Positions 1-9,186 of a DNA stretch of 64,000 nt are shown here, in pieces. The notes under the pieces are model-generated. The model saw nothing but the letters and a program-made list of their open reading frames with translations. It made no database searches and was not told the origin of the DNA. The first letter of the stretch is position 1. Each line of letters opens with the position of its first letter. The position numbers were made by a program, and so were the translations under genes. The stretch is from Phycisphaerae bacterium. GTDB taxonomy: Bacteria > Planctomycetota > Phycisphaerae > Phycisphaerales > UBA1924. The stretch spans positions 186,001 through 250,000 of the forward strand of contig JAUIES010000004.1 in the NCBI GenBank assembly GCA_030429705.1. The letters run 5' to 3'.

Positions 1-1375
1 GCGCTTGCCCGACATAGACGCTGCCGTCGGCGTCGACGGCGAAGCCGGTCGGGATGTAGAGTTCGTCAGCCCAGATTGTGCTCTTGTCCGCACGCCCGTC
101 ATTGTCGGTGTCTTCGAGGATCACCAGTTTGCATCGAGGCCGCTCGCCCGGCAGCAGGTGCGGATAGGTGGGGGCAGCCATGACCCAAAGGCGATGCTGA
201 TTGTCGAACGCCATGTTAATCGCATTGCCAAGTGCCGGAAACTCCTGCTCGGAAGCGAAGTTTTCAATGGCGTACCCCTCAGGCAGAGTGAACGATTTGG
301 CAAACTCATCGGGAGGGAGAATGTCCAGACTTCCCAGCGAGGTCTCGGTTCCTTTGGCGACGACTTCGCCGGGGGTCCACTCATCTTCGGGCAGGGTTCG
401 ATGGGTCGGTGTGGATTCCCACAGCGGGACTTCGTTTGTGTCTGAGAGCACAGCGAGCGGGCCGGGCTTGTCCATCGTCTGCATGAGCGCCGTGCGGGCA
501 TCGATCATGCGCTTGAGTTGGATGATCTCCGGCGGGAAGTTGACAATGCCGAACGGCCTGAATCGACCCCCCCAGACATACGCGGTGTTGGTCGGGTGAT
601 ACCACAGGCGTTCGAGCCAGGTCTTGTCACACGCCAGTTCGCGCAGTTCGCGGGCGGTTTCCTGCTCTTGCGGGTTCGGAGCGATCTCTTCATCAGTCCA
701 CCAGCCGAGTTGCTCGCCCATTTCTTGAACGAAGACAGCACTGCCGGTTTCGGACGGGTGAATACCGTTCGTTGTGAGTGGCGTGCCATCGCCTGAAACG
801 GCGGTGAGATCGACAAACGAAGCATCGTGTTGAGCGGCGACTTCGCGCATCGCCTCGGCGTACAGGCGAATGTCACGATTTCGACTCGTGATGACATTGC
901 CCGTCGGCATCGGCGCACCAAAGTCTTCATGCGCGATTGGGGAGACGAGCACGACACGGGCGCCTTCGCGGGCGAGTGATTGCAGGTTGGTGATGTCTGC
1001 AGTGAGTCTCGATTTGAACTGTTCGAGACCTGCTTCACCCGCAAACGACTCACTCATGCCAAAGCACATCACGAGCACGCTCGGCTGCAGGTTTCGTACA
1101 TAATCTTCGTTCGTTGGAACGGCTGTTTCGCGTGGGCGGAAACCGACTTCATCGCCCGCCCAACCGAGTTGCCAGATGGTTAACTCTGCGTCGGGGTAGG
1201 CAGCCTGCAAAGCGGCATCGAGGTACCCACTTTCAGCGATGCGCTTGGCGTAAGTGCCGCCGATCACAACAACCGTGTCGCCCGATTCCATCGGCATCGG
1301 CTGAGCCAGAGCCGACGGATGGAGCGTGAGCAAGATCGATGCGAGGGCTGCGAACAAAGACTTCGTCAGGTTCAT
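1..1375 (-). CDS. SGNH-like hydrolase fused to membrane-bound dehydrogenase-type domain (partial, runs off the left edge)
   Basis: The reading frame stays open from the ATG at 1375 to the window edge, giving about 458 residues with the C-terminus missing. It opens with a signal peptide ending near ALAQP. A GDSL/SGNH-like domain follows (about residues 30-230), with a block III-like GMSESFAGEAG and a block V-like TTNGIHPSE containing the usual His. The block I position reads VVVIGGTYAKR, with Thr where the nucleophile Ser of GDS normally sits. From about residue 365 the sequence (FTLPEGYAIENF, LEDTDNDGRADKST) matches the start of the planctomycete membrane-bound dehydrogenase propeller domain. 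It is the last gene seen in a minus-strand run, 29 bases after the ThuA-like gene. The role is probably in extracellular carbohydrate degradation, but the substrate is unknown. Confidence 0.8.
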   Translation of the reverse strand, partial: MNLTKSLFAALASILLTLHPSALAQPMPMESGDTVVVIGGTYAKRIAESGYLDAALQAAYPDAELTIWQLGWAGDEVGFRPRETAVPTNEDYVRNLQPSVLVMCFGMSESFAGEAGLEQFKSRLTADITNLQSLAREGARVVLVSPIAHEDFGAPMPTGNVITSRNRDIRLYAEAMREVAAQHDASFVDLTAVSGDGTPLTTNGIHPSETGSAVFVQEMGEQLGWWTDEEIAPNPQEQETARELRELACDKTWLERLWYHPTNTAYVWGGRFRPFGIVNFPPEIIQLKRMIDARTALMQTMDKPGPLAVLSDTNEVPLWESTPTHRTLPEDEWTPGEVVAKGTETSLGSLDILPPDEFAKSFTLPEGYAIENFASEQEFPALGNAINMAFDNQHRLWVMAAPTYPHLLPGERPRCKLVILEDTDNDGRADKSTIWADELYIPTGFAVDADGSVYVGQA

Positions 1376-1404
1376 GGTGCGTACTTTCACGGGGATTGGT
1401 TGCG

Positions 1405-2493
1405 TTACTCAGGATCGCTCGGAACGGCGATGTCCTGTTCGTATGTGCTGAGGAAATGCGCCGACGGGCGAATGCCCTTGGTGAATGCACCGAAGCCAAA
1501 TGGTGTGGGTTTGAATGCACCGACCAGGTCGACATTGGTTCCTTCAGCCGGAATCTTGTCTTCAAGGCCGAGCGTCCAGTAGGCCCCGTTGACGATCATG
1601 CGTCTGGTTCCGGCACTGGCGAGATCAGTCGACGACCCCATGGTGGTTGTAAACACGCGACCGATCGTGCCTTGGTCGCCGGTGTAGGTTCGTGTCCAGC
1701 CTACGGGCATAAGCGGGTTGTTCTTTTCATTCGTCACCGGTTCGTCGTCGGGGTTCATGCCTGCAAGGACCTGCCCGAGGATGATCGGTTGCGAATCGCC
1801 GGGCAGCGGGAGCCGAACACGGTACACATCGGTCGGACCCCAGATGTCTCTGTCTTTGATGCCTCGAGCGATCGGGTGGTCGCGTGCGTCATCAGCGATG
1901 ATGCCTCCGGTTGATTCGACACCATGATGGCCGTGGTGGGCGACCCAGGTTTCACCAAGCACCTGTCGGCCGAAGCCCTGTTCGTAGCCTTCTGTTTTCC
2001 CGTTCCAGGTGTAGCGTTTGTAGGTGGGGCTGGTTTTGATATCGAAGGCGTGCGTGGCGGTGCGCATGCCGATGATGGGCTTGCCGCTGCGAATATACCG
2101 ATCGATAAACGCCATCTGATCGTCGGGCAAATCGCGGAATCGGGTTGCGATGATCATGAGGTCGGCCTGATCGAGCGCTTCGAGGCCGGGAATGTTGCGT
2201 CGATTGTCCGGGTTGATCTCGCCTGTGTCGGGGTCAATCGCAAAGACGACTCGGCAGTGAAACCCGTGTCGCTGTGAGAGGATCTTGCCAAGTTGCGGGA
2301 GGGCTTCTTCGGACCGATACTCTTCATCGCCGGAGACGAGCACGATGCGCTTGCCGGTTCCGGGCAAGTTTTCAGCAGGTGCGTAGTCAACCCAGGTCGC
2401 ATCTTCAGGTTGGTCGAGTGAAGCGGCTGCGGTTGACCCGGTTCCAGCCAGGAATGAACAGGCAGCGAGACAGGCAAGCAATGACAGCAACAT
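1405..2493 (-). CDS. ThuA-like domain secreted protein
   Basis: This 362-residue protein starts at the ATG at 2493, which has a strong GGGAGG site 6 bases upstream; the frame extends further 5' without any such site. An N-terminal signal peptide (LLSLLACLAACSFLAGTG) may be a lipoprotein-type signal. The body resembles ThuA/trehalose-utilization-like class I glutamine amidotransferase folds: an early strand RIVLVSGDEEYRSEEALP, then ADLMIIATRFRDLPDDQMAFIDRYIRSGKPIIGMRTATHAF, where family members build the nucleophile-elbow region. Family members often sit beside heme-binding dehydrogenase-like proteins in planctomycetes, as here. The biochemical activity of this branch is not established, so I infer only a role in sugar catabolism. 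Confidence 0.8.
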   Translation of the reverse strand: MLLSLLACLAACSFLAGTGSTAAASLDQPEDATWVDYAPAENLPGTGKRIVLVSGDEEYRSEEALPQLGKILSQRHGFHCRVVFAIDPDTGEINPDNRRNIPGLEALDQADLMIIATRFRDLPDDQMAFIDRYIRSGKPIIGMRTATHAFDIKTSPTYKRYTWNGKTEGYEQGFGRQVLGETWVAHHGHHGVESTGGIIADDARDHPIARGIKDRDIWGPTDVYRVRLPLPGDSQPIILGQVLAGMNPDDEPVTNEKNNPLMPVGWTRTYTGDQGTIGRVFTTTMGSSTDLASAGTRRMIVNGAYWTLGLEDKIPAEGTNVDLVGAFKPTPFGFGAFTKGIRPSAHFLSTYEQDIAVPSDPE

Positions 2494-2578
2494 GAAAACC
2501 TCCCATGAGCGCGAAAATAACGAGTGCACCCTGTGGTGCGGATGTATCAGTCTACCGGCTTTCTGAAGGCCTGGTGAG

Positions 2579-5272
2579 TCAATCACGCTTCGTTTCGCCG
2601 CCCGCGAGGATGTAGGCGACCAGATCTCGAAGTTCGGCCGGGCTCAAGGCGTTGATCAAGCCGTTGGGCATGGCCGAAACCGGGCTTTGTTCGATCGACG
2701 CAATTGTGTTGCGCTCGATTTCGACAGCGTCGTCGGGGTTCAAAAAGTTTGTGGTCAGGCGAATCGCGGCATCGGTTGATGAGAGGATGAGTCCTCGAAC
2801 GGTTCGGCCATCGGTGAGGCGTACATCCGAGAGCGCATATTGATCGGTGATGGCTGCACTTGGGTCGATGATCGCTCGTAAAAGGTCAGGTCGCGCGTAG
2901 GTATTGCCGGCACTGGTGAGGTCCGGTCCGGCGTTGGCGCCGTAGCCATTGATCTGGTGGCAACTGTCACAACTTGCTGCTCGGAAAAGACCGGCGCCGC
3001 GATCGAGGTTGACGCGCCCGCGCAGTGCAGCGATGACCGATTCTGCATTCTCTGCAGTCCAGATGCGCCCTGGTCCGGTCGGCTGAACGATGGGCGGGCC
3101 GGCGCTTGGTTCGGGCGGCTGCGCCAGCGTCGCGAGCAGGCTGAGTTCTTGATCGGTACAGGTTGCCAGATGCCGTTCACGCATGCGATCGACATAGCCG
3201 CTCAGGCTCAAGCCGCCACCGGCAACGACTGCTCGATTGAGGAATGCGAGATATCGCTGGCGATCGGCGAACGACCAGCCTGTGTCGACGAACGACAACG
3301 ATCGCGCGAAGTGCAGCTGTGCGGTGGGAGGGGGGTTGTCGAGCATGTCGCGAATGGCTGAGCCGTAACGATCATTGCGTCTGACCAGGTCGGCCCAAGA
3401 GGGCGGGGTGCCGTTGGCGAGACCGTCCATCCGGTCGAGCGTCTGCCGAATAACGCCTGGAGCGTGCAGGAAGACCAGCAGGTCGACCAACTGCGCATCG
3501 GTCGCATCGTCCATCGTCGGATAGACCGAACTGAGTGCAGCGAGCGCACGCTCTCGCTCGGTATCTGTCGGTCTGCCGAGCCGCGTAAAGACGAGCGTCC
3601 ATGCTCGTGCCCAGGCATCGCGCATGGTCGGGCTGAGCGTCGTGGTGTCGATGGCGCTGAGGGATTCGATCATCGCTCCGCGATCGGTGTCTTGGGTGTG
3701 CCGAGCGAGCGCGATGAGTGCCATGATCGACTTGGTGGGTGATGTCTCGCTGAGCGCGCGCTCGCGCCAGCGCTCGACGGGTTGTAACTCGAGCGCCACG
3801 CGTGCGGCTTGCCGGACGAAATGGTCATCGTCGTCGAGTTGAGTCCAGATGGTCGAGATCGCCCGAGCAGGTGCATCCGGGCGATGCAGAGGCTCCAGTT
3901 GGTTGCGCCGGCGGGCTTGGTCATAGGTGGGTTTGGCAACGGTGGTCACGAGATCGGTCGGTTCGTGCCCGCGATAGACGACTCGGTGGAGGGCGCTCTG
4001 CACGCGCCGTCCACCGGTGGTGAAATACATCGCACCATCTTCAGCGATGACGACATCGGTGAGTGGGAGCGCCTTGGCGCTCAAGAATTTGACGACCTCA
4101 CCGCCGAACGAACCGCCGCGGTTGTTGAGCCTGACGGCGTACATCACGCCATAGGTCCAGTCCATCATGAAGAGCGATTGCTGGTCGATTGCGGGGAACT
4201 GCGCGCCGGTTCCAAAAACCACACCGGTTGGTGAACCGGGTCCGATGTCAACGACGGGGGGGCTGGTATCGGGGAATGAGGCAGCCCACTTGCCGCTGCC
4301 GTGTCGCCATCCAAAGTCGGCTCCCGAGACGACATGCACGAGTCGTGTTGGTCGGTACCAGGGGAGACCAAGATCCCACTCCATGTCTGAATCGAATGCG
4401 AAGACATCGCCTGCCGGACTGACGGCGATGTCGTATTCATTGCGGAAACCGATCGCGATGAGTTCGATGTCCGAGCCGTCCGGTTGCACGCGGCAGATGT
4501 ACCCACCGGGCGCTTTGACATTGTTGGCGTGTCCGCGCGGATCAGGGTCGCGTGGGAGCAACTGGTCTTCCCCCCACACGGTTGGTACATGACTGAACAC
4601 GATGTTATCAGGCAATGGCGTGTGGTTGCCACAGGCGAAGAGGAGTGACTTGCCATCGGGTGCGACGACCACGCCGTGTGATCCGTGTTCGCCGACACCG
4701 GTTACTTCCACGAGGAGCGATTCTGAATCGGGGGTGCCGTCGCCGGTTGTATCGACGACGCGGAGGAGTCCGCGTCCGGTCGCCATGACATAGAGTGAAT
4801 CGAAGGCGTAACACAACCCTTGTGCGCCGCTGATCTCAAGATCGAGCGGCCGAACGGCGATGGGTGAGGTGAAGTCATCAATCGGCGGCGGCGTGATCTC
4901 GTAGAGCCTTCCATATTGATCGGCTGCGTAGAGCACGCCGCGAGGCCCGTTGCACAGCGCGACCCACGAGCCTTCCTGTTCGAGGTTTGGGCGATAGAGC
5001 AACTCGGCTTCGTAGCCTTCGAGCGTGTCGATCGAAGGGTCGATCCGCGGATTATGTCGAGGCTGTGCGTCATTCGTTAGTTCGCCTGGTGCATGTGACG
5101 GCTTCGGCGTTGCCGATGGTTCTGCGTTGGTTCGATGAAGGTTGGGTGACGCAGCGTGCAAGTCTTCGTCCGCGTGCGAGCGGAGATCTCGCCCGACGAG
5201 CGCGACAACGAGTATCGCGAGTGCCACAACGACCAGGGTTAAGAATCGTGCCAGCATATTTGTTTGGTTCAT
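2579..5272 (-). CDS. PVC-type heme-binding CxxCH protein with dehydrogenase-like propeller
   Basis: This exported protein has 897 residues from the chosen ATG at 5272, 26 bases after the aroA stop. An earlier in-frame start at 5356 would overlap aroA and add a poor leader. A signal anchor (ARFLTLVVVALAILVVALVG) leads. A beta-propeller region follows (LEGYEAELLYRPNLE, then blades such as VVDTTGDGTPDSESLLVEVTGVGEHGSHG). The middle is HEAT-like helical sequence. The C-terminal cytochrome c module has the heme motif CDSCH and the Pirellula/Verrucomicrobium-type signature from GAGLFRAASCDSCHQ to LRDLVAYILAGG. Known relatives are periplasmic putative dehydrogenases that pass electrons to c-type heme. 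The substrate is not evident; a carbohydrate is likely. Confidence 0.85.
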   Translation of the reverse strand: MNQTNMLARFLTLVVVALAILVVALVGRDLRSHADEDLHAASPNLHRTNAEPSATPKPSHAPGELTNDAQPRHNPRIDPSIDTLEGYEAELLYRPNLEQEGSWVALCNGPRGVLYAADQYGRLYEITPPPIDDFTSPIAVRPLDLEISGAQGLCYAFDSLYVMATGRGLLRVVDTTGDGTPDSESLLVEVTGVGEHGSHGVVVAPDGKSLLFACGNHTPLPDNIVFSHVPTVWGEDQLLPRDPDPRGHANNVKAPGGYICRVQPDGSDIELIAIGFRNEYDIAVSPAGDVFAFDSDMEWDLGLPWYRPTRLVHVVSGADFGWRHGSGKWAASFPDTSPPVVDIGPGSPTGVVFGTGAQFPAIDQQSLFMMDWTYGVMYAVRLNNRGGSFGGEVVKFLSAKALPLTDVVIAEDGAMYFTTGGRRVQSALHRVVYRGHEPTDLVTTVAKPTYDQARRRNQLEPLHRPDAPARAISTIWTQLDDDDHFVRQAARVALELQPVERWRERALSETSPTKSIMALIALARHTQDTDRGAMIESLSAIDTTTLSPTMRDAWARAWTLVFTRLGRPTDTERERALAALSSVYPTMDDATDAQLVDLLVFLHAPGVIRQTLDRMDGLANGTPPSWADLVRRNDRYGSAIRDMLDNPPPTAQLHFARSLSFVDTGWSFADRQRYLAFLNRAVVAGGGLSLSGYVDRMRERHLATCTDQELSLLATLAQPPEPSAGPPIVQPTGPGRIWTAENAESVIAALRGRVNLDRGAGLFRAASCDSCHQINGYGANAGPDLTSAGNTYARPDLLRAIIDPSAAITDQYALSDVRLTDGRTVRGLILSSTDAAIRLTTNFLNPDDAVEIERNTIASIEQSPVSAMPNGLINALSPAELRDLVAYILAGGETKRD

Positions 5273-5298
5273 CACGCCTAGAGCGTAGCGGAAAATCG

Positions 5299-6702
5299 CT
5301 AGGCATACAGCATCGCAAGATCGCGCCAGAACGAGGGATAGGTCTTTGCGACGCACTGCGGGTCTCGAATGGACACATTCGGTCGCCGCAGGCCGATCAA
5401 AGCGAGCGACATCGCCATCCGATGGTCGTCGTAGGTATCAAAAAGGACCGGGTCAGGATCTGGTTCGCCGGCTGTTGCCGCGTCGAGCCCGGTGATGCGC
5501 ATGGTGTCTTCGTCGTCGTTGACATCGGCATCGACATGAACACCGATCTTGGATAGTTCGGTCTGCAACGCTGCAATCCGGTCGCATTCTTTGACGCGAA
5601 GTGTGCGCACGCCACGCAGGATTGAAGTGCCGCTCGCGAACGCGCAGCACACCGCGAGCGACATCGCAGCATCGGGCATATTCGACATGTCCGCCATGGT
5701 CGGACCAAGTGATTCTGAGCCGCGGCATTCAATCCACTTATCTCGTCGACTGTCGCTGCGACGCACGATTGCGCCCATACGGCCGAGCAGGTCGACAAAC
5801 CCGACATCCCCCTGCAGGCTCCTGCCGTCGAGTCCGGTGACCTTGACCGTTGCGCCGGGCAAAAGGGCAGCTGCTGCCCAGAAGTAGGTCGCTCCGCTCG
5901 CGTCTGGTTCAATATCGACATGAAATGACTTGAGTCCGGGTAACACACGGATCACCCGGTTCTGTTCACTCGTGCGCACACGCACACCGATCTGGTCGAG
6001 CAGGCGAACGGTCATGTTGACATACGACGCACTGGTCGGCTCTGGACCAAGATCAAGCGTGATGCCATCAGGCAGGCACGCGCCGGTCATGGCGAGCGCG
6101 CTAATGAACTGGCTTGATTGCGTCTGCCCGAAACGGAGCAGGTTGATCCTGGGGACGCCGCTCTCTGGGGGGGTTATGCGCACCGGCGGGCAATCCATCG
6201 ACCCGAGTTCTTCGACATCGGCCCCGAGTTGAGTGAGCGCGTCGAGCAGTTCGCCGATCGGGCGCTGGCGCATGCGATCGTTGCCATCGATGGTGATGGG
6301 GGCGGGCGAGAGGAGCGCTGAAGCCGCCAGGAATCGGGTCGCGGTCCCCGCGTTGTTCAGATTGAGCGTGACGCCTTCGGGAGGAATACGCCACTTGCCG
6401 CCGACGCCGGTGATATGCAGCGTGGTGTCATCCGGTTGATCAACAATCGCTCCGAGCGTTTGAATGGCGGTCAGCATCCGCTCAGCGTCATCCGCTCCGA
6501 GCAACGGGTCGGTGATGGTGCTGGTCCCTTCTGCCAGAGCAGCCAATAGGAGCGCCCGATTCGTCAGACTCTTCGACCCCGGAGGCCGAACCGCGACATC
6601 GACAGCCGCCTGTCCCCGACGCCGCTGCAAAACCGGTATCGGTAGCGGGTTGGGTAACTCGTCGAGAGGCTGTGTCAGGAGCTGGACGGGGTCGCAAGTC
6701 AC
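5299..6702 (-). CDS. aroA: 3-phosphoshikimate 1-carboxyvinyltransferase (EPSP synthase)
   Basis: This is a 467-residue cytoplasmic enzyme of the shikimate pathway. It transfers the enolpyruvyl group of PEP to shikimate-3-phosphate. The PGSKSLTNRALLLAALAEG motif near residue 42 binds substrate. NNAGTATRFLAA corresponds to the LGNAGTAMRPL loop, and the C-terminal region has LRVKECDRIAALQTELSKIG and YDDHRMAMSLALIGLR, both standard for the family. It is slightly longer than the usual ~430 residues because of an N-terminal extension of about 30 residues (TQPLDELPNPLPIPVLQRRR), so a later start is possible, but no later ATG precedes the substrate motif. It lies between the groES-like gene and a secreted heme protein, an unusual combination for aroA. 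Confidence 0.95.
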   Translation of the reverse strand: MTCDPVQLLTQPLDELPNPLPIPVLQRRRGQAAVDVAVRPPGSKSLTNRALLLAALAEGTSTITDPLLGADDAERMLTAIQTLGAIVDQPDDTTLHITGVGGKWRIPPEGVTLNLNNAGTATRFLAASALLSPAPITIDGNDRMRQRPIGELLDALTQLGADVEELGSMDCPPVRITPPESGVPRINLLRFGQTQSSQFISALAMTGACLPDGITLDLGPEPTSASYVNMTVRLLDQIGVRVRTSEQNRVIRVLPGLKSFHVDIEPDASGATYFWAAAALLPGATVKVTGLDGRSLQGDVGFVDLLGRMGAIVRRSDSRRDKWIECRGSESLGPTMADMSNMPDAAMSLAVCCAFASGTSILRGVRTLRVKECDRIAALQTELSKIGVHVDADVNDDEDTMRITGLDAATAGEPDPDPVLFDTYDDHRMAMSLALIGLRRPNVSIRDPQCVAKTYPSFWRDLAMLYA

Positions 6703-6752
6703 GGGCCGAGTCTACCTCTTCGAGTCGCCGGATTCTTCCCGTCGATGTGTGT

Positions 6753-7079
6753 TCAGGCGTTTGCGTCCTTGCGAAACACCGCCACGATATCTTCGACCGG
6801 GATGACGAAGAGGCGGTTGTCGCCTTCAAAGTCGACGGGGATGCTGTGTTTTGGGTTGAAGAGCACGCGGTCATATTGTTTGATCGGGTAGTCTGCGTCG
6901 TTGGCCACCTGGGCCGAGATTGCGACGACGCGACCGGTAAGCGTCGGAATCTCCATCTTGTCGGGGAGATGGATGCCGGTCTTGGTCTGCTTTTTATCTT
7001 CATCTTTACGGATGAGGACGCGGGCACCGATCGGCTCGACGGTTTCCAGTTCGGGAGTGGCTGCGCGTTTCTGGGGCAT
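6753..7079 (-). CDS. GroES-like co-chaperonin
   Basis: This 108-residue protein starts at the ATG at 7079 (MPQKRAATPELETVEPIGAR); a longer frame begins at 7127. It has the GroES beta-barrel pattern: IGARVLIRKDEDKKQTKTGIHLPDK (with the mobile-loop region at TGIHLP), then GRVVAIS, the YPIKQYDRVLFNPK strand, and RLFVIPVEDIVAVF at the C-terminus, close to the canonical ILRESDILAVI. It would cap a GroEL-type chaperonin ring. No groEL gene lies next to it, so it may be a second or specialised co-chaperonin. It heads the minus-strand run that continues into aroA 50 bases downstream. Confidence 0.75.
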   Translation of the reverse strand: MPQKRAATPELETVEPIGARVLIRKDEDKKQTKTGIHLPDKMEIPTLTGRVVAISAQVANDADYPIKQYDRVLFNPKHSIPVDFEGDNRLFVIPVEDIVAVFRKDANA

Positions 7080-7177
7080 GACAGACGATAGGGGCTCTCC
7101 CGCCGATCTGCCCGCGAACCGCAGCACCCGATCGCAGCATTGGTGCTCTGCGCGAGAACCGGCTACATTGACCCCGC

Positions 7178-7948
7178 ATGATTTTTACCCAGCGATTCTC
7201 AGGATTGCGAAGTTTGATGCGAGTCGGCCTCACCGTCATGAGTGTGGCCGCGGCTGTGGGTTGTCAATCTGCAGCGATCGACAAGTCAGAACGAGCAGAG
7301 CCGAGCGAGCATCTCGTCGAGTCATTCCCCGGCATCTGGGTCGATCGAGAGGCTCGGACGGTCGAGTTCTTGTCAGTTGTTCCAATTGACGCTGCCCAAC
7401 CAGAAGGCGTCCTGCTCGAAAGTGTCGTGTGCATACCGGACACGCGCGAGCACGAAAGTTTGCTCATGGCGCGTGTTCGGCCGTCAGAGGTTCATCAGGC
7501 GTTGCTGCAAATCGGCTTGCACCCCGGTGCGCCTGCCCATTTTGACTTTGTTGGTGGTCGACTGGTCGCGATTGATCCGATCGGCCCTCGGCTGGTGGTC
7601 ACGCTGCATTGGGTTGACGAGCTGGGACAACCGCAATCTGCCCGTCCTTCGTCGTGGGTCATCGACCCTGAGAGCGGCACACACTTGCCTTCGAGCGATG
7701 AAGTCGGCTGGGTCTTTGCCGGTTCCGGCTTCACGCGCGGGGTCAAGAGTGGTGTTGAATACCACGCCGATCGCGATGGCACGCTGATCGGTCTTGCGGC
7801 ATTCGGGACGGAGACCATTGCGTACGCGGATGCCTTCAGCCCGGAGTCGGCGTATGCCGATCAGGTTTGGATCGCGGATGAAAAAGCCGTGCCTCCCGTC
7901 GGCACATCGGTTACAGTGCGTATCCGACCAAAGGAGCCTCGCCCATGA
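7178..7948 (+). CDS. YdjY-like domain lipoprotein
   Basis: This is a 256-residue exported protein. A short signal ends in a plausible lipobox (VAAAVGC, Cys29), so it is probably a lipid-anchored periplasmic protein. The rest resembles planctomycete YdjY domain proteins: IWVDREARTVEFLSVV, HESLLMARVRPSEVHQALLQIGLHPG, and later a DEVGWVFAGSGF segment. The molecular function of this family is unknown. Its stop overlaps the start of the next gene by four bases (ATGA at 7945-7948), indicating translational coupling with the terpenoid-cyclase-like protein. Confidence 0.75.
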   Translation: MIFTQRFSGLRSLMRVGLTVMSVAAAVGCQSAAIDKSERAEPSEHLVESFPGIWVDREARTVEFLSVVPIDAAQPEGVLLESVVCIPDTREHESLLMARVRPSEVHQALLQIGLHPGAPAHFDFVGGRLVAIDPIGPRLVVTLHWVDELGQPQSARPSSWVIDPESGTHLPSSDEVGWVFAGSGFTRGVKSGVEYHADRDGTLIGLAAFGTETIAYADAFSPESAYADQVWIADEKAVPPVGTSVTVRIRPKEPRP

Positions 7949-9132
7949 AACGATTCTTCGTAATGACCGCGTGCGGTTTGCTGACCCTGATGACACCTGT
8001 CGCATGGTCACAATCGGCAGACGAGGCTGCACCCGAGCCGACGCTCGAAGAAATCGTCAACCTCGGCGCTCAGCGTCTCGTGGGTATGGAAGAACAGGAA
8101 GGCAAGAACGCGCAGAGCGGGCAATGGCCGTATGAAGGCGTCTACCGCGTTCGTGGGCAGATCCCGATCGGGTATCGCGTCGGTGGCACTGGCATTACCT
8201 GCCTCGCGATGGCGACTTCGCCTTCGTATCTTGACGACGAAGCGCAGCAGCAGGCGGTGGCCCGCGGCGTGCAGTTTATCATCGACTCGGTGAACCACCC
8301 ATTGATGAACCCCGACTATGACGGCGGGTACGATGTGCGTGGGTGGGGGTATACCTACGGCGCCATGCTCCTGCTCCAACTTGAGCGGTACGACCGTTTG
8401 CCCGAACCCATCGCCGACGAAGCCCGCGCAGCAGCCGCTGCATATGTCAAAGCCATTCAGGAGACCGACATACCCAAAGTGGGCGGTTGGAACTACGCTC
8501 GCGGCCAGGGTAAGGAGGCGGTCTCGCCCCCTTCGCCGTTTATGACCAGCGTAACGCTCCAGACTCTATTTCTTGCCCATTCGCTCGGGTATGAAGTTGA
8601 CGCAGCGGTCGTTGAACGCGGGCTCGACACGCTCGAAGCGGCCCGCGCGTCGAGCGGTGAGTTCGTCTATTCGGGCAATGCAGCCCAGCGTCGCCCGGGT
8701 GGTGTACCAGGAGCGGTGGGGCGCATGACCAACGCCGAGACCACGCTGTTCCTTGCCGGTCGTTCGACCGCGGCTCAGGTTCGTGGCTCGATCGATGCAT
8801 TCATTGTGCATTGGGAGTGGCTCGAAAAACGCCGTAAGCAGAACGGCACCCATGTCGCGCCCTATGGCGTCGCGCCGTACTACTTCTACTACGCCCATCT
8901 CGCAGCGGCTCAGGCGATCGAATGTCTGCCACGCCGCGAACGGGCCGAGTATCGTCGCCGGGTCGTCAATCTACTCATGAAGACTCGCGATCCCGATGGC
9001 ACCTGGAACGATCGCGTCTTCAGTCGTTCGGCCAACTATGGCACCGCGATGGCGATGTTGACGCTTCAAACCGCCGAGACGGGGCTAGTCCCGCGATGGG
9101 AATCACCAGAAGAAGAGCCGGCTTCTGATTGA
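7945..9132 (+). CDS. Secreted prenyltransferase/squalene-oxidase repeat protein
   Basis: This 395-residue protein has a clear signal peptide (FFVMTACGLLTLMTPVAWSQ) followed by an alpha/alpha-toroid of the terpenoid cyclase/prenyltransferase repeat type. Recognisable repeats are GGTGITCLAMATSPSY, YDVRGWGYTYGAMLLLQL, TSVTLQTLFLAHSLGYEVD and the C-terminal DGTWNDRVFSRSANYGTAMAMLTLQ. It lacks the DxDD motif of true squalene-hopene cyclases. It is therefore better viewed as a secreted toroid domain of unknown role than as a hopanoid enzyme. It is coupled to the YdjY-like lipoprotein upstream and lies 54 bases before apt. Confidence 0.75.
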   Translation: MKRFFVMTACGLLTLMTPVAWSQSADEAAPEPTLEEIVNLGAQRLVGMEEQEGKNAQSGQWPYEGVYRVRGQIPIGYRVGGTGITCLAMATSPSYLDDEAQQQAVARGVQFIIDSVNHPLMNPDYDGGYDVRGWGYTYGAMLLLQLERYDRLPEPIADEARAAAAAYVKAIQETDIPKVGGWNYARGQGKEAVSPPSPFMTSVTLQTLFLAHSLGYEVDAAVVERGLDTLEAARASSGEFVYSGNAAQRRPGGVPGAVGRMTNAETTLFLAGRSTAAQVRGSIDAFIVHWEWLEKRRKQNGTHVAPYGVAPYYFYYAHLAAAQAIECLPRRERAEYRRRVVNLLMKTRDPDGTWNDRVFSRSANYGTAMAMLTLQTAETGLVPRWESPEEEPASD

Positions 9133-9186
9133 GTGATCTTGAAAGGTGTGCGGGCGTGGTGTCCCCGCGAGCGATATGCTTCAAGC

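Noticed and set aside
7945-9132. Squalene-hopene cyclase for hopanoid synthesis
   Set aside because: It has a signal peptide and toroid repeats but lacks the DxDD catalytic motif and is too short.
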